Source: JADHLJ01 sp038146985 (lineage in GTDB: Bacteria; Pseudomonadota; Alphaproteobacteria; Thalassobaculales; Thalassobaculaceae). From it: 64,000 nucleotides of DNA. Made by a program: the position numbers and the translations under genes. The stretch's first letter is position 1; each line of letters begins with the position of its first letter. Below are positions 1 to 7,502 of the stretch, piece by piece. Below the pieces are notes generated by a model. That model searched no databases. It was not told where the DNA came from and saw only the letters and a program-made list of their open reading frames with translations. The DNA lies in assembly GCA_038146985.1 (NCBI GenBank), contig JAYQSQ010000001.1:372001-436000 (forward strand), written 5' to 3'.

Positions 1-110
1 GAGAGGAACAGCGCTTCCCGCTCTGGTCCGGCCGCGTCGATGCCCTCGGCCAGCAAGCCATAGATGCGCTCCAATTCCTCGAAGGAAAGCTCTTTGGACG
101 CGTCGGTCAT
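1..110 (-). CDS. DUF2783 domain-containing protein (3' part lies outside the window)
   Basis: Only the first 36 codons are visible, beginning MTDASKELSFEELERIYGLL and continuing with an acidic helix. This resembles the small DUF2783 proteins that commonly sit just downstream of class A FAD hydroxylase genes in alpha- and betaproteobacteria. The ATG overlaps the stop of the upstream hydroxylase gene by four bases (ATGA), so the two are translationally coupled. The molecular role of the family is not known; a helper role for the hydroxylase is an inference from position only. Confidence 0.7.
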   Translation of the reverse strand, partial: MTDASKELSFEELERIYGLLAEGIDAAGPEREALFL

Positions 111-1747
111 GCTTCCGTTCCCGCTTCACCCCTTGCGAAAAGGCGATCCAAGGCGGCCTTGATGGCGCCGGGATCGTAGACGCGCCAGCGCCCGGCGACA
201 TGGCCGTCCGGACGGAGGAGGTAGCAGCATCCCGGCTCGGCGCCGTAGTGCCGGAACAGACGCCCGTCCGGGTCCGCCGCGCGGCGCAGATCGATCCGCA
301 CACAGCCCGGCGGCGCGCCGCCTTCACTGACCTCGAAGCAAAGCAATGTCGGGCCGGCCGCGATATGATCGATGAGGTGGCCCCCGTCCGCCAGGCGGGC
401 GTCGAGAAGCGGCGCCCCGGCGCGGGGGCCGGTGGTGAACGCCGCGTCATCATCAGCCTCGGCGTTGAGCGGGCTGTTCGCATAGTCGTATGGTTGTGAC
501 TGCCGCGGATTGGCGAGATGCCCCGCCCAGGCGTAGCGCAGGGCCAGGGACAGCGCCGCATCCCGCATCAGCCCGTGTCCCCGGCTAGGCGGTGTCATGA
601 AGGCCGTGCTCTTGCTTGCCTGGCGGAAAATCTCCAGGGTCGCCGGGCGGCGTTCGGCGGAGTAGCTGTCGAGCAACGCTTCTCCCGCCTCGCCTTTCAG
701 ATAGGCGGCGAGTTTCCAGCCCAGATTGTTGGCGTCCGCGATGCCCGAATTCAGGCCCCGTACGCCGAAGATCGGCACCAGATGCGCCGCGTCGCCGGCG
801 AAAAGCACCCGTCCGTGGCGATAGTCGTCGAGGCAGATGCAGTGCGCCTTGTAGAGCGACGACATCTCCAGCTCCCAAGGCGCCGGCTCGCCGATCCAGT
901 CGAGATGGCTTTGGACGCGGTCCCTGACGCGCTCTTCGCGAAGCTCGACTTCCGGATCCTGATCCTCGCGCAACTGATAGTCGACCCGCCAGAGGCCATC
1001 CGGCTGCTTGTGCATCAGCATGGTGGCGCCGGGATTGGACGGAGGATCGAACCAGGCATGGCGCTCGGTCGGCAGGGCGCTGTCGATCTTGATATCGGCG
1101 ATCAGGTAGGTGCCCTCATGGGACTCGCCGTTCATGCGCAGGCCGAAGGCACTCCGCATCACGCTACGGGCGCCATCGGCGGCGACCACGGTGCGGGCCG
1201 CGAGGGTGTACGCGCCCTCGGGCGTGTCGACGGTTAGCGTGACTTTCTCCGCGTCCTGGACCGCTCCTGTTACCTTGGAGCGCCAGCGGATCTCCGCAAG
1301 GCCGTCCGCTCTGACTCGGTCGACCAGGAACTGCTCCAGATAGCATTGCTGGAGATTGATCATCGGCCCGAAGCGTTCCTCCTCGGATCGCGGCATCTCA
1401 AGGCGGAAGATTACCGTGTCGCGATAGAACGAGCGGCCATGGGTCCAGGCGAGCGCCTTGCCGGTGATCGGTCCGGAGACGCCGAGACCGTGCAGGATCT
1501 CCTGGCTGCGGCGGCTGAAGGCAAGGGCGCGGCTGCCTTCGGAGACGCTGCGCTTAGGTTCCAGCACCACCGCGCGGATGCCGTGGCGCGCAAGTTCCAG
1601 CGCCGTGACCAGCCCGACCGGCCCACCGCCGACGATGGCGACGTCGTGAACCGGTTGGGCGCCGTCCAGTTCCGGCGGCCAAACAAACGGGAAATCCTCA
1701 TACGTGAAGTAGAGCGAGTCGGATCGTGGCGGTGCGGGTTGATGCAT
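107..1747 (-). CDS. FAD-dependent class A aromatic hydroxylase-like monooxygenase
   Basis: The 546-residue protein has the FAD-binding PF01494 layout: GGGPVG dinucleotide fold at residues 40-45, a DG motif at 191-192 (DGARS), and the GDAAH motif at 318-322 followed by RGLNSGIADANNLGWKLA. The C-terminal thioredoxin-like extension, with LRPDGHVAGRWR near the end, is typical of the MhpA/PheA-like long members that hydroxylate phenolic substrates using NAD(P)H and O2. It starts 3 bp after the flavin monooxygenase stop and overlaps the DUF2783 gene, so the three form an operon read leftward. The substrate cannot be read from sequence. The enzyme is expected in the cytoplasm. Confidence 0.88.
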   Translation of the reverse strand: MHQPAPPRSDSLYFTYEDFPFVWPPELDGAQPVHDVAIVGGGPVGLVTALELARHGIRAVVLEPKRSVSEGSRALAFSRRSQEILHGLGVSGPITGKALAWTHGRSFYRDTVIFRLEMPRSEEERFGPMINLQQCYLEQFLVDRVRADGLAEIRWRSKVTGAVQDAEKVTLTVDTPEGAYTLAARTVVAADGARSVMRSAFGLRMNGESHEGTYLIADIKIDSALPTERHAWFDPPSNPGATMLMHKQPDGLWRVDYQLREDQDPEVELREERVRDRVQSHLDWIGEPAPWELEMSSLYKAHCICLDDYRHGRVLFAGDAAHLVPIFGVRGLNSGIADANNLGWKLAAYLKGEAGEALLDSYSAERRPATLEIFRQASKSTAFMTPPSRGHGLMRDAALSLALRYAWAGHLANPRQSQPYDYANSPLNAEADDDAAFTTGPRAGAPLLDARLADGGHLIDHIAAGPTLLCFEVSEGGAPPGCVRIDLRRAADPDGRLFRHYGAEPGCCYLLRPDGHVAGRWRVYDPGAIKAALDRLFARGEAGTEA

Positions 1748-1750
1748 GGC

Positions 1751-3142
1751 TCAGGCCGCCTTTCCGGTGCTGGCACCATGGCGGAGCATCGCCTTCAAGG
1801 TTTTGGCGAGGTCTGTCAGATACCGGACATGCTCGTCCTCAATGGTGTGGCGCGGCGTGTGCTTGTACTGGCCCGCATACCAGGCCTTGCGCTCAGCGAT
1901 CGCCTGGCGCATCTCGCCGGGCGTGGGGAGGGAAGCGTTCTCCAGCAGGATCTCACGCACCCAGCGGGCCTGATGCTCGATCACCATGTTCAGCGCCGTG
2001 TCGGTGTTGAAGAAGCCCTGCAGGAACAGTCCGGGCCAATCGGGCGGGACGATCCGCATATAGAGGTCAAGCTCGTTACTCTCCACCTTCACGATTTCCG
2101 GCGGGATGAAGTCGAGGTCGATCTCATATCCTGTCGCGGCGATCAGCACATCGAACTCTTCCTCGGTACCGTCGGAAAACCGGAGCGTCCTGCCGTTCAC
2201 CGCATCGATGCCGTGCTTCACCTCGATCCGGCGGTAAGCGATGTCGGTGCAGACCGTGGCGTTAGAGGTGACGTGGGTGAGTTCGGTTGGCGGCTTGAAG
2301 CCCAGATCCGCCATGTCGCCCTGGGCCAGCCAGACCAGGAACTTGACCAGCCGGCGGCGCAGGGCGCGCGGGATCCAGGGCCGCTGGATCTTGGCGGTGA
2401 TATCGGTGAAGGCGCGGCCGAACATCAGCTTGGGCAGTACCACCACGCCCGAACGCGCCACCACCACGCAGCGCGGCGAGGTCACGCACACGTCGCTCGC
2501 GATATCGCAGGCGCTGTTGCCGATGCCGACGACACAGATCCGCTTGCCCACATAGGGCTCCGGCTCGCGGTAATGGTGCGAGTGCAGGTAGGTGCCGCCG
2601 AAGGCCTGGAACTCCGGCACCTCCATCGGTTTCGTCAGATGCCCGCTGGCGACGATGACCGCATCAAAGGTCTCGATGGCGCCGGCGGCGGTTTCAACCT
2701 CCCATTTAGGCGGTTCCGACCTGGGATCAAACGCCGGGCGGATCTGGCGCACCGGCGTGTTGAAGCGGATATGCGGCGTGATCCCGAAATGCCCGGCATA
2801 GCGCACCAGATAACGGTGCATGTCCACATGATCCGGAAACGGTTGGGTCTCTTCATCGAACGGCAGGTCGCTGAACCGCGTCACCCCGCGCGAGGTGTTG
2901 ATGTGCAGGGTACGGTAGGCGGAGGAGCGGCCATTGTCGTTGCGGTAGCACCACATGCCGCCGATCTGGCTGCCGATCTCGAAGAGCGTCACCGCGAACC
3001 CGCTGGCCAGCAGGTATTTGGCGTTTGCCAGCCCACAGGCCCCGGCCCCGATGATCGCCACCCGCTTGGAGGAGCGCAGGTTGGGGCCGGCCGGCGGTCC
3101 CGACAGGCCGCGCTGGAAGGTGGATTGAATGTCCGTTGCCAT
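1751..3142 (-). CDS. Flavin-containing monooxygenase (FMO family)
   Basis: The 463-residue protein carries an N-terminal FAD fold (GAGACG, residues 32-37), an NADPH fold (GIGNSACD, 206-213), and the FMO fingerprint FGGTYLHSHHY (181-191), matching FxGxxxHxxxY. The tyrosine at the last position favours FMO or N-monooxygenase type over the Baeyer-Villiger fingerprint ending in W. ATGY (C-terminal third) is the usual second FMO motif. The ATG at 3142 is chosen because GGGAGA lies about 10 bases upstream; an in-frame ATG at 3199 lacks this. It is the first gene of the operon with the class A hydroxylase and DUF2783. Substrate unknown; a heteroatom oxidation is likely. Confidence 0.87.
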   Translation of the reverse strand: MATDIQSTFQRGLSGPPAGPNLRSSKRVAIIGAGACGLANAKYLLASGFAVTLFEIGSQIGGMWCYRNDNGRSSAYRTLHINTSRGVTRFSDLPFDEETQPFPDHVDMHRYLVRYAGHFGITPHIRFNTPVRQIRPAFDPRSEPPKWEVETAAGAIETFDAVIVASGHLTKPMEVPEFQAFGGTYLHSHHYREPEPYVGKRICVVGIGNSACDIASDVCVTSPRCVVVARSGVVVLPKLMFGRAFTDITAKIQRPWIPRALRRRLVKFLVWLAQGDMADLGFKPPTELTHVTSNATVCTDIAYRRIEVKHGIDAVNGRTLRFSDGTEEEFDVLIAATGYEIDLDFIPPEIVKVESNELDLYMRIVPPDWPGLFLQGFFNTDTALNMVIEHQARWVREILLENASLPTPGEMRQAIAERKAWYAGQYKHTPRHTIEDEHVRYLTDLAKTLKAMLRHGASTGKAA

Positions 3143-3559
3143 GTTCAGGATCTCCCATGGCCTCCATAGCAAGCCAAGGGCGCGGCGGGCTAGTCCCAAG
3201 CGGTGCCGATCATGTCTCGATTCTGCAATCCAACTGAGAAGGTGAATTTATTCGCCGCTAAACTGTCCATAACATCGTTCGGTTAAATACAGGGCGCGAC
3301 CGGGCGGACCAGCGGTCGTCCCGACCGAGCCAGGATACGGCCACTGGTCCACCATGCTCCCGCGATTGCCGACACTCTTCCGAATCCCTGGACTTGATCC
3401 AGGGTCAATCTCGTAATCGCAGCAGGCGGCATAGGCCCCGGATTAACTCCAGGGATTCGAAGTTGGCAAGGTCGTATCCGAGACTCCGATTGCCATGGTC
3501 CGGCCCGATGTGGCAGGTACCCACATCACTTCCGAACCCCCAACCAGACGGCACCGATC
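3143..3559. other. Divergent intergenic region with a paired inverted repeat, no gene seen
   Basis: About 0.4 kb separates the flavin monooxygenase operon (leftward) from the thioesterase gene (rightward), so promoters for both should lie here. The part near 3230-3295 is AT-richer than the surroundings. I see no convincing coding region. A repeat unit pair lies at 3381-3459. Confidence 0.6.
3381..3459. repeat. Paired inverted repeat, R1 (CGAATCCCTGGA arms)
   Basis: The 12-base arm CGAATCCCTGGA at 3381-3392 returns as its exact reverse complement at 3448-3459. Inside the left unit CCTGGA/TCCAGG also forms a small hairpin with loop CTTGA, and the right unit has the related CCCCGGATTAACTCC. Two hairpins in opposite orientation recall the BIME/REP arrangement seen at other gaps in this window, but with different arm sequences. 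Confidence 0.7.
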
Positions 3560-3991
3560 ATGGATGAGCAACGCGCACGGGAGATGTTCGAGGCCGCGCT
3601 GGGTGGCTACCGCCAGGATTTCGGAGAGTTCTTCATCGTGAAGATGATGGGGCTCCAGATCTCCTATCCGGGGGAGATTTGTCTGGTGGAGTTTCCGGTG
3701 CCGGACTTTCTCTACAATCCCCAGGGCAGCTATCACGGCGGTATGCTGGCGACGGTCATGGATATCTCGATGGGACACCTGATCAAGCACACGGCGGGCG
3801 TGGCGGGCGTGACCCTGGAGATGAAATGCCAGTATCCGCGCCCGCTCACCAAGGGGCCGGCCCGCTGCGAGGGCCGCTACATTCGCCAGGGACGAACGGT
3901 CAGCTTTCTTGAAGCGCAGATCCACGACGCGGACGGCAAGCTTGCGGCGCACGCGACCTCGACCTGGAAGATGGGAGAGGGGCGGGGGTAA
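3560..3991 (+). CDS. PaaI-family hotdog-fold thioesterase
   Basis: The 143-residue protein has the hotdog signature NPQGSYHGGMLATVMDIS, with HGG at 59-61 followed by the catalytic-face acidic residue D71 on the long helix, as in PaaI/YbgC-like acyl-CoA thioesterases. Length fits the family. The predicted role is hydrolysis of an acyl- or aryl-CoA thioester in the cytoplasm. It is a single gene between a divergent operon and a convergent one and is followed by a long palindrome. The physiological substrate is unknown. Confidence 0.85.
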   Translation: MDEQRAREMFEAALGGYRQDFGEFFIVKMMGLQISYPGEICLVEFPVPDFLYNPQGSYHGGMLATVMDISMGHLIKHTAGVAGVTLEMKCQYPRPLTKGPARCEGRYIRQGRTVSFLEAQIHDADGKLAAHATSTWKMGEGRG

Positions 3992-4015
3992 CGCCGTTCT
4001 GCTAGCCTCACAAAA

Positions 4016-4114
4016 GACCCTTCGAGACGATGCTGCGCATCTCCTCAGGGTGAGTCTGTAAAATGCTAAGGACTCACCCTGAGGAGGGCACCCTAGCGCC
4101 CGTCTCGAAGGGTC
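4016..4114. repeat. Long interrupted palindrome, R2, possible bidirectional terminator
   Basis: Two nested perfect arm pairs are present: GACCCTTCGAGACG at 4016-4029 with its complement at 4101-4114, and CTCCTCAGGGTGAGTC at 4041-4056 with its complement at 4071-4086. It sits between two convergent genes, so it could end transcription from both sides, although neither side has a clean T-run. Similar CCTTCGAGACG / TCACCCTGAGGAG palindromes are dispersed in many alphaproteobacterial genomes. Confidence 0.85.
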
Positions 4115-4161
4115 CTGTCAAACGCGGGGAGGTTTGCCGATCTCGACAGAATTCGATCCAT

Positions 4162-5655
4162 TCAAGGAATCATCGCCGGGTGATCCAGCAGTTCCTGCCA
4201 GTGCAGTTCCGCATCCTCGACGAAGAGGCCCTTGGTGACGCCGGCGACCAGCATCGGCACGGTCAGGCGCAGAGTGCTGATTGAGCAGCCGGAAGGCCCG
4301 AAGCTCATGGTCGGCCCGAAGGTGAAGTCGTGGATGCGGTCGAGATAGGGTGCCGCGCCGGGCGTCTTCTCCAGGAACTGAAAATCCGCACCGAGATAGG
4401 GATAACGCGCCAACCGCTCGTCCGCGAGGTCCGGGGGCGGTGTGTAACGGTCGCTCCACAGCGCGATATGCTCCGCGAAAGGTGCCAGTTCCGGGCGTTT
4501 GCGCACGTCCTGGTCATGTCCGGCGCAGGAGATGATGTAGTCGGCCTCGAACGGGCCCTGGCTGGTCTCGATCCGCACCCCCTGGCCGGCGGGCGCGGCG
4601 CCTTGCCAGTCCGAGCTTGTGTGCAAGGTGAAATTCGCGTACCCGCTGGCGCGTTTCCAGGTCTCCGGCGGCATGCCCATGCGGATGTTGAGGATGTAGT
4701 GCATGAAACGCCAGCGCCAGGCATCGTCCAGGTCGCCGAAATGCCGAAGGAAGCCCGACGTGATGCACCAGCGGTAGACCTGCTGGCGGCGGTGCGTCGG
4801 CCGGCGGCAGAACATGTGCACTTCGGCGCCGTGTTCCAGCGCGCAGATCGCGTTGTCGCCGGCGGTCGCGCCGACCCCGAGCACCGCGACACGCTTGCCA
4901 TTGAGGCTCGCGAAATCGATCGGATCGGCGCCCTTGGCCCGGAGATGGCTCGGCAAGGCCGCAAGATAGTCCGGCATCCACCAGTCGCCGGTTCCGTCAT
5001 GCCCGGTCGCCAGGACCAGGCGGCGGGCATGTAGCGTTTCGACACCCGCCGGGCCTTTCAGTGTGACCGCGAGGCCGCTCGGCGCCGGAACAATCGACGT
5101 CACCTCGGTGCCGTTACGCACCGGCAGGGCGAGCGTGGCGCGGACCCAGTCGAGATACTCGATCCAGAGCGGGATAGGCACGAAGTTCACCCCCTCCCAC
5201 GACACATCGCCGAACGCGGTGCGGTGCCACGCCTCATAAGTGAGGTTGGGGACACCCATGTCCGGGCCCGGATAGTGCTTGGGAGAGCGGATCACGGGCA
5301 TGCGGCCGTGGCTGTTCCAGATCCCCTCGGCTCCCTCGAGTTCCTTGTCGACAACCAGAATGTTGGTGACCCGCTCGCGGATGAGATGCGCGGCAATCGA
5401 GAGCCCTCCCTGGCCGGCGCCGACGACCAGCACGTCGAGCATCGGCTTGCCGTCGGGTCCCTGCCGGGTGTGCATCCAGTCGGTTTCGGGATGGCGCAGC
5501 GCGTGGAGATCCGCCCGAACCTTGGCCGACAGCGCCGCGAGACGGGCTTCGGTGCCGGGCAGGGGCGGCGCATAGCTTTCGGGCGCGTTGATCCTGTCCT
5601 TGCCACCGTCGCGCCAGCGGATCACCTGCGGACGGGCGGGGGAGGCCTGCTGCAT
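4162..5655 (-). CDS. NAD(P)/FAD-dependent oxidoreductase (FMO/lysine-hydroxylase-like fold)
   Basis: The 497-residue protein has two dinucleotide folds, GAGQGG at 79-84 and GVGATAG at 260-266, with ATGH at 216-219, the order seen in flavoprotein N-hydroxylases and FMO-like monooxygenases. The FMO fingerprint itself is absent, so it is not a classic FMO. The ATG at 5655 is chosen because it follows the amidase stop by four bases; the longer open frame upstream runs through the amidase gene in another phase. It is the last gene of the leftward molybdenum-hydroxylase/amidase group, which suggests a hydroxylation step in the same catabolic route. Confidence 0.78.
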   Translation of the reverse strand: MQQASPARPQVIRWRDGGKDRINAPESYAPPLPGTEARLAALSAKVRADLHALRHPETDWMHTRQGPDGKPMLDVLVVGAGQGGLSIAAHLIRERVTNILVVDKELEGAEGIWNSHGRMPVIRSPKHYPGPDMGVPNLTYEAWHRTAFGDVSWEGVNFVPIPLWIEYLDWVRATLALPVRNGTEVTSIVPAPSGLAVTLKGPAGVETLHARRLVLATGHDGTGDWWMPDYLAALPSHLRAKGADPIDFASLNGKRVAVLGVGATAGDNAICALEHGAEVHMFCRRPTHRRQQVYRWCITSGFLRHFGDLDDAWRWRFMHYILNIRMGMPPETWKRASGYANFTLHTSSDWQGAAPAGQGVRIETSQGPFEADYIISCAGHDQDVRKRPELAPFAEHIALWSDRYTPPPDLADERLARYPYLGADFQFLEKTPGAAPYLDRIHDFTFGPTMSFGPSGCSISTLRLTVPMLVAGVTKGLFVEDAELHWQELLDHPAMIP

Positions 5656-5659
5656 GATG

Positions 5660-7090
5660 TCAGCCCGCCGAAACCGGCGGAACACGGTCGGCCCACGGCG
5701 CCGCCTGTTCGATCTGCCGTGCCAGACGGAGCAGGGTTTCCTCGTCGCCGAACCGGGCCGCGAACTGCACCCCGATCGGCAAGCCATCCTCGCTCCAATG
5801 CAGCGGCAGCGAGATCGCCGGTTGGCCGGATAGGTTCTGTTGCGGCGTGAAGGGAATGAAGCGGAACAGCCGGTCCCAGTAGGCGTCAACGTCGTCGACC
5901 ATCATGGAAAGATGGCCGAGCTTGACCGGGCGTTGGGCCAGGGTCGGGGTGAGAAAAACATCATGGTCGCGGTGAAACTCCGCCAGCCGGCGGCCCATCA
6001 GGTGGACTTCCTGGATGCCGGCGGACAGTTCGGCGGCGGTGACCCGGCCGCCGGCCTGATAGGCGGCCCAGGTAACGGTCTCGACATCGTTCTCGGTCAG
6101 CTTGCGGCCCAGCGCCGCCTCGCGCCGGGAAAGCGTGACATGCGCACCCACTGAGGCGTTCATGCGCCAGAACCTGGCGATGAAATCGAGGTCGAGACCC
6201 GGGTCGGCCTCGACGACATGGTGCCCAAGGGAGTCCAGCAGCCGGACGGTCTTGTCCACGGCCACCGAGCAGGCCGGGTCCAGTTTGTCGCCCGGCATCA
6301 CGCGCTTGGAGACCGCGACCCTGAGGCGGCCGGGCGCCCGGTCCAGCACGGCCGAGTAAAGGCCGGGATCGGGAAGCGGCGGTGTCGGGGCGCCAAATTC
6401 GGGACCGGCCGTGCAGTCCAGCAGATGCGCCGTGTCCCGGACGCTTCGCGAGACCACGTGGCCGACGCTTTGGATGCTGTCCAGGGCATCCGGGCCGGTC
6501 GGGTTGCGCCCGCGCGTGGTCTTGAGGCCCACCAGCCCGCAGCATGAGGCGGGAATGCGGATCGAGCCGCCGCCGTCGGTCGCATGCGCCGCCGGCAGAA
6601 CCCGGGCCGCAACGGCGGTCGCCGAGCCGCCGCTGGAGCCGCCGCCGGTGCGCGACAGATCCCACGGATTGGGGGCGGGGCCGTGGCTGACCGGCTCGGT
6701 CGAGGCGCACATGCCGAATTCCGGCGTGTTGGTCTTGGCGATGGTAACGAGGCCGGCATTCTTGTAGCGGGCAACGATTTCGGTGTCGTGATCGGCGATG
6801 AAGTTCTTGTAGAAGTTCGACCCGTTATGAGTGGGCGATCCTTCGTAGAGCACGTGCAGGTCCTTCAGCATGAAGGGCACGCCCCGGAAGGGGCCGTCGG
6901 GGAGGCCGGCGGCGATCGCCGCGCGGGCGGCGTCTTCCATCTCGTGAGTGACGGCGTTCAACTGGGGCTGCACCGCGCGCATGCGGGCAAGGGCCTCGTC
7001 CAGAACCTCGGTTTCGGAGACCTGGCCGGACCGGATCAGCGCCGCCAGACCGACCGCGTCATGGTCGCCATATTCCTTGAAACCCGCCAT
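5660..7090 (-). CDS. Amidase signature family hydrolase
   Basis: The 476-residue protein shows the Ser-cisSer-Lys catalytic set: Lys76 in PFMLKDL, the glycine-serine stretch GGGSSGG at 149-155, and the nucleophile Ser176 in DGGGSIRIPAS. The family hydrolyses carboxamides; related members include aryl-amidases, allophanate hydrolases and 6-aminohexanoate-cyclic-dimer hydrolases. Position downstream of a molybdenum hydroxylase and directly before a flavin monooxygenase fits amide cleavage after ring hydroxylation of an N-heterocycle. That is inference only. Confidence 0.87.
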   Translation of the reverse strand: MAGFKEYGDHDAVGLAALIRSGQVSETEVLDEALARMRAVQPQLNAVTHEMEDAARAAIAAGLPDGPFRGVPFMLKDLHVLYEGSPTHNGSNFYKNFIADHDTEIVARYKNAGLVTIAKTNTPEFGMCASTEPVSHGPAPNPWDLSRTGGGSSGGSATAVAARVLPAAHATDGGGSIRIPASCCGLVGLKTTRGRNPTGPDALDSIQSVGHVVSRSVRDTAHLLDCTAGPEFGAPTPPLPDPGLYSAVLDRAPGRLRVAVSKRVMPGDKLDPACSVAVDKTVRLLDSLGHHVVEADPGLDLDFIARFWRMNASVGAHVTLSRREAALGRKLTENDVETVTWAAYQAGGRVTAAELSAGIQEVHLMGRRLAEFHRDHDVFLTPTLAQRPVKLGHLSMMVDDVDAYWDRLFRFIPFTPQQNLSGQPAISLPLHWSEDGLPIGVQFAARFGDEETLLRLARQIEQAAPWADRVPPVSAG

Positions 7091-7227
7091 TGCCGTCTCC
7101 CATGTTCATGAGTCGACAGCATCGGACGGACAGGAAGGAAATTCAATGGGGCCGCGCGGGTTAATGCGCTCCAGATGGAGGCGGCGGCGATCTTTAAAAT
7201 ATTTGGGAGACGACCGGAAGGGAGCGC

Positions 7228-7479
7228 TCATCCGCCCCGGATCGCGGGCAGGAAAGCGACTTCGCTGTTTTCCTGCAGTTCTTCCAGGAAGGCGTCCTGG
7301 TGGATCTCGCCGTCAATGGCGACGGATAGAAATCCATCCTCTACCTGGGCGCCGAGGCCCGGATAGCGCTCCTCGATTTCCCTGATCAGCTTTCTTACCG
7401 TCGGCGCGACGATTTCGAATTCGTGCACGCCGCTGGTGAATTGCTTGCTCAGTGAATCGGTGAGCACCACCCGGGCCAT
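7228..7479 (-). CDS. MoaD/ThiS family sulfur-carrier-like protein
   Basis: The 83-residue protein has ubiquitin-like features of MoaD/ThiS: short length, hydrophobic strand pattern, EVAFLPAIRGG at the end, and a C-terminal Gly-Gly that in this family is adenylated and thiocarboxylated. It lies 23 bp after the large subunit of a molybdenum hydroxylase, so a role in molybdopterin synthesis or in sulfuration of the bound cofactor is the natural reading. It may be a dedicated paralogue rather than the housekeeping MoaD, since no moaE or moeB homologue is in view. Confidence 0.83.
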   Translation of the reverse strand: MARVVLTDSLSKQFTSGVHEFEIVAPTVRKLIREIEERYPGLGAQVEDGFLSVAIDGEIHQDAFLEELQENSEVAFLPAIRGG

Positions 7480-7502
7480 GTTCGGCTATCCCATCCGCGA
7501 CC

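Noticed and set aside
1346..3169. 607-codon plus-strand frame at 1346-3169
   Set aside because: Opposite to the flavin monooxygenase and class A hydroxylase genes, both with clear motifs; no recognisable domain.
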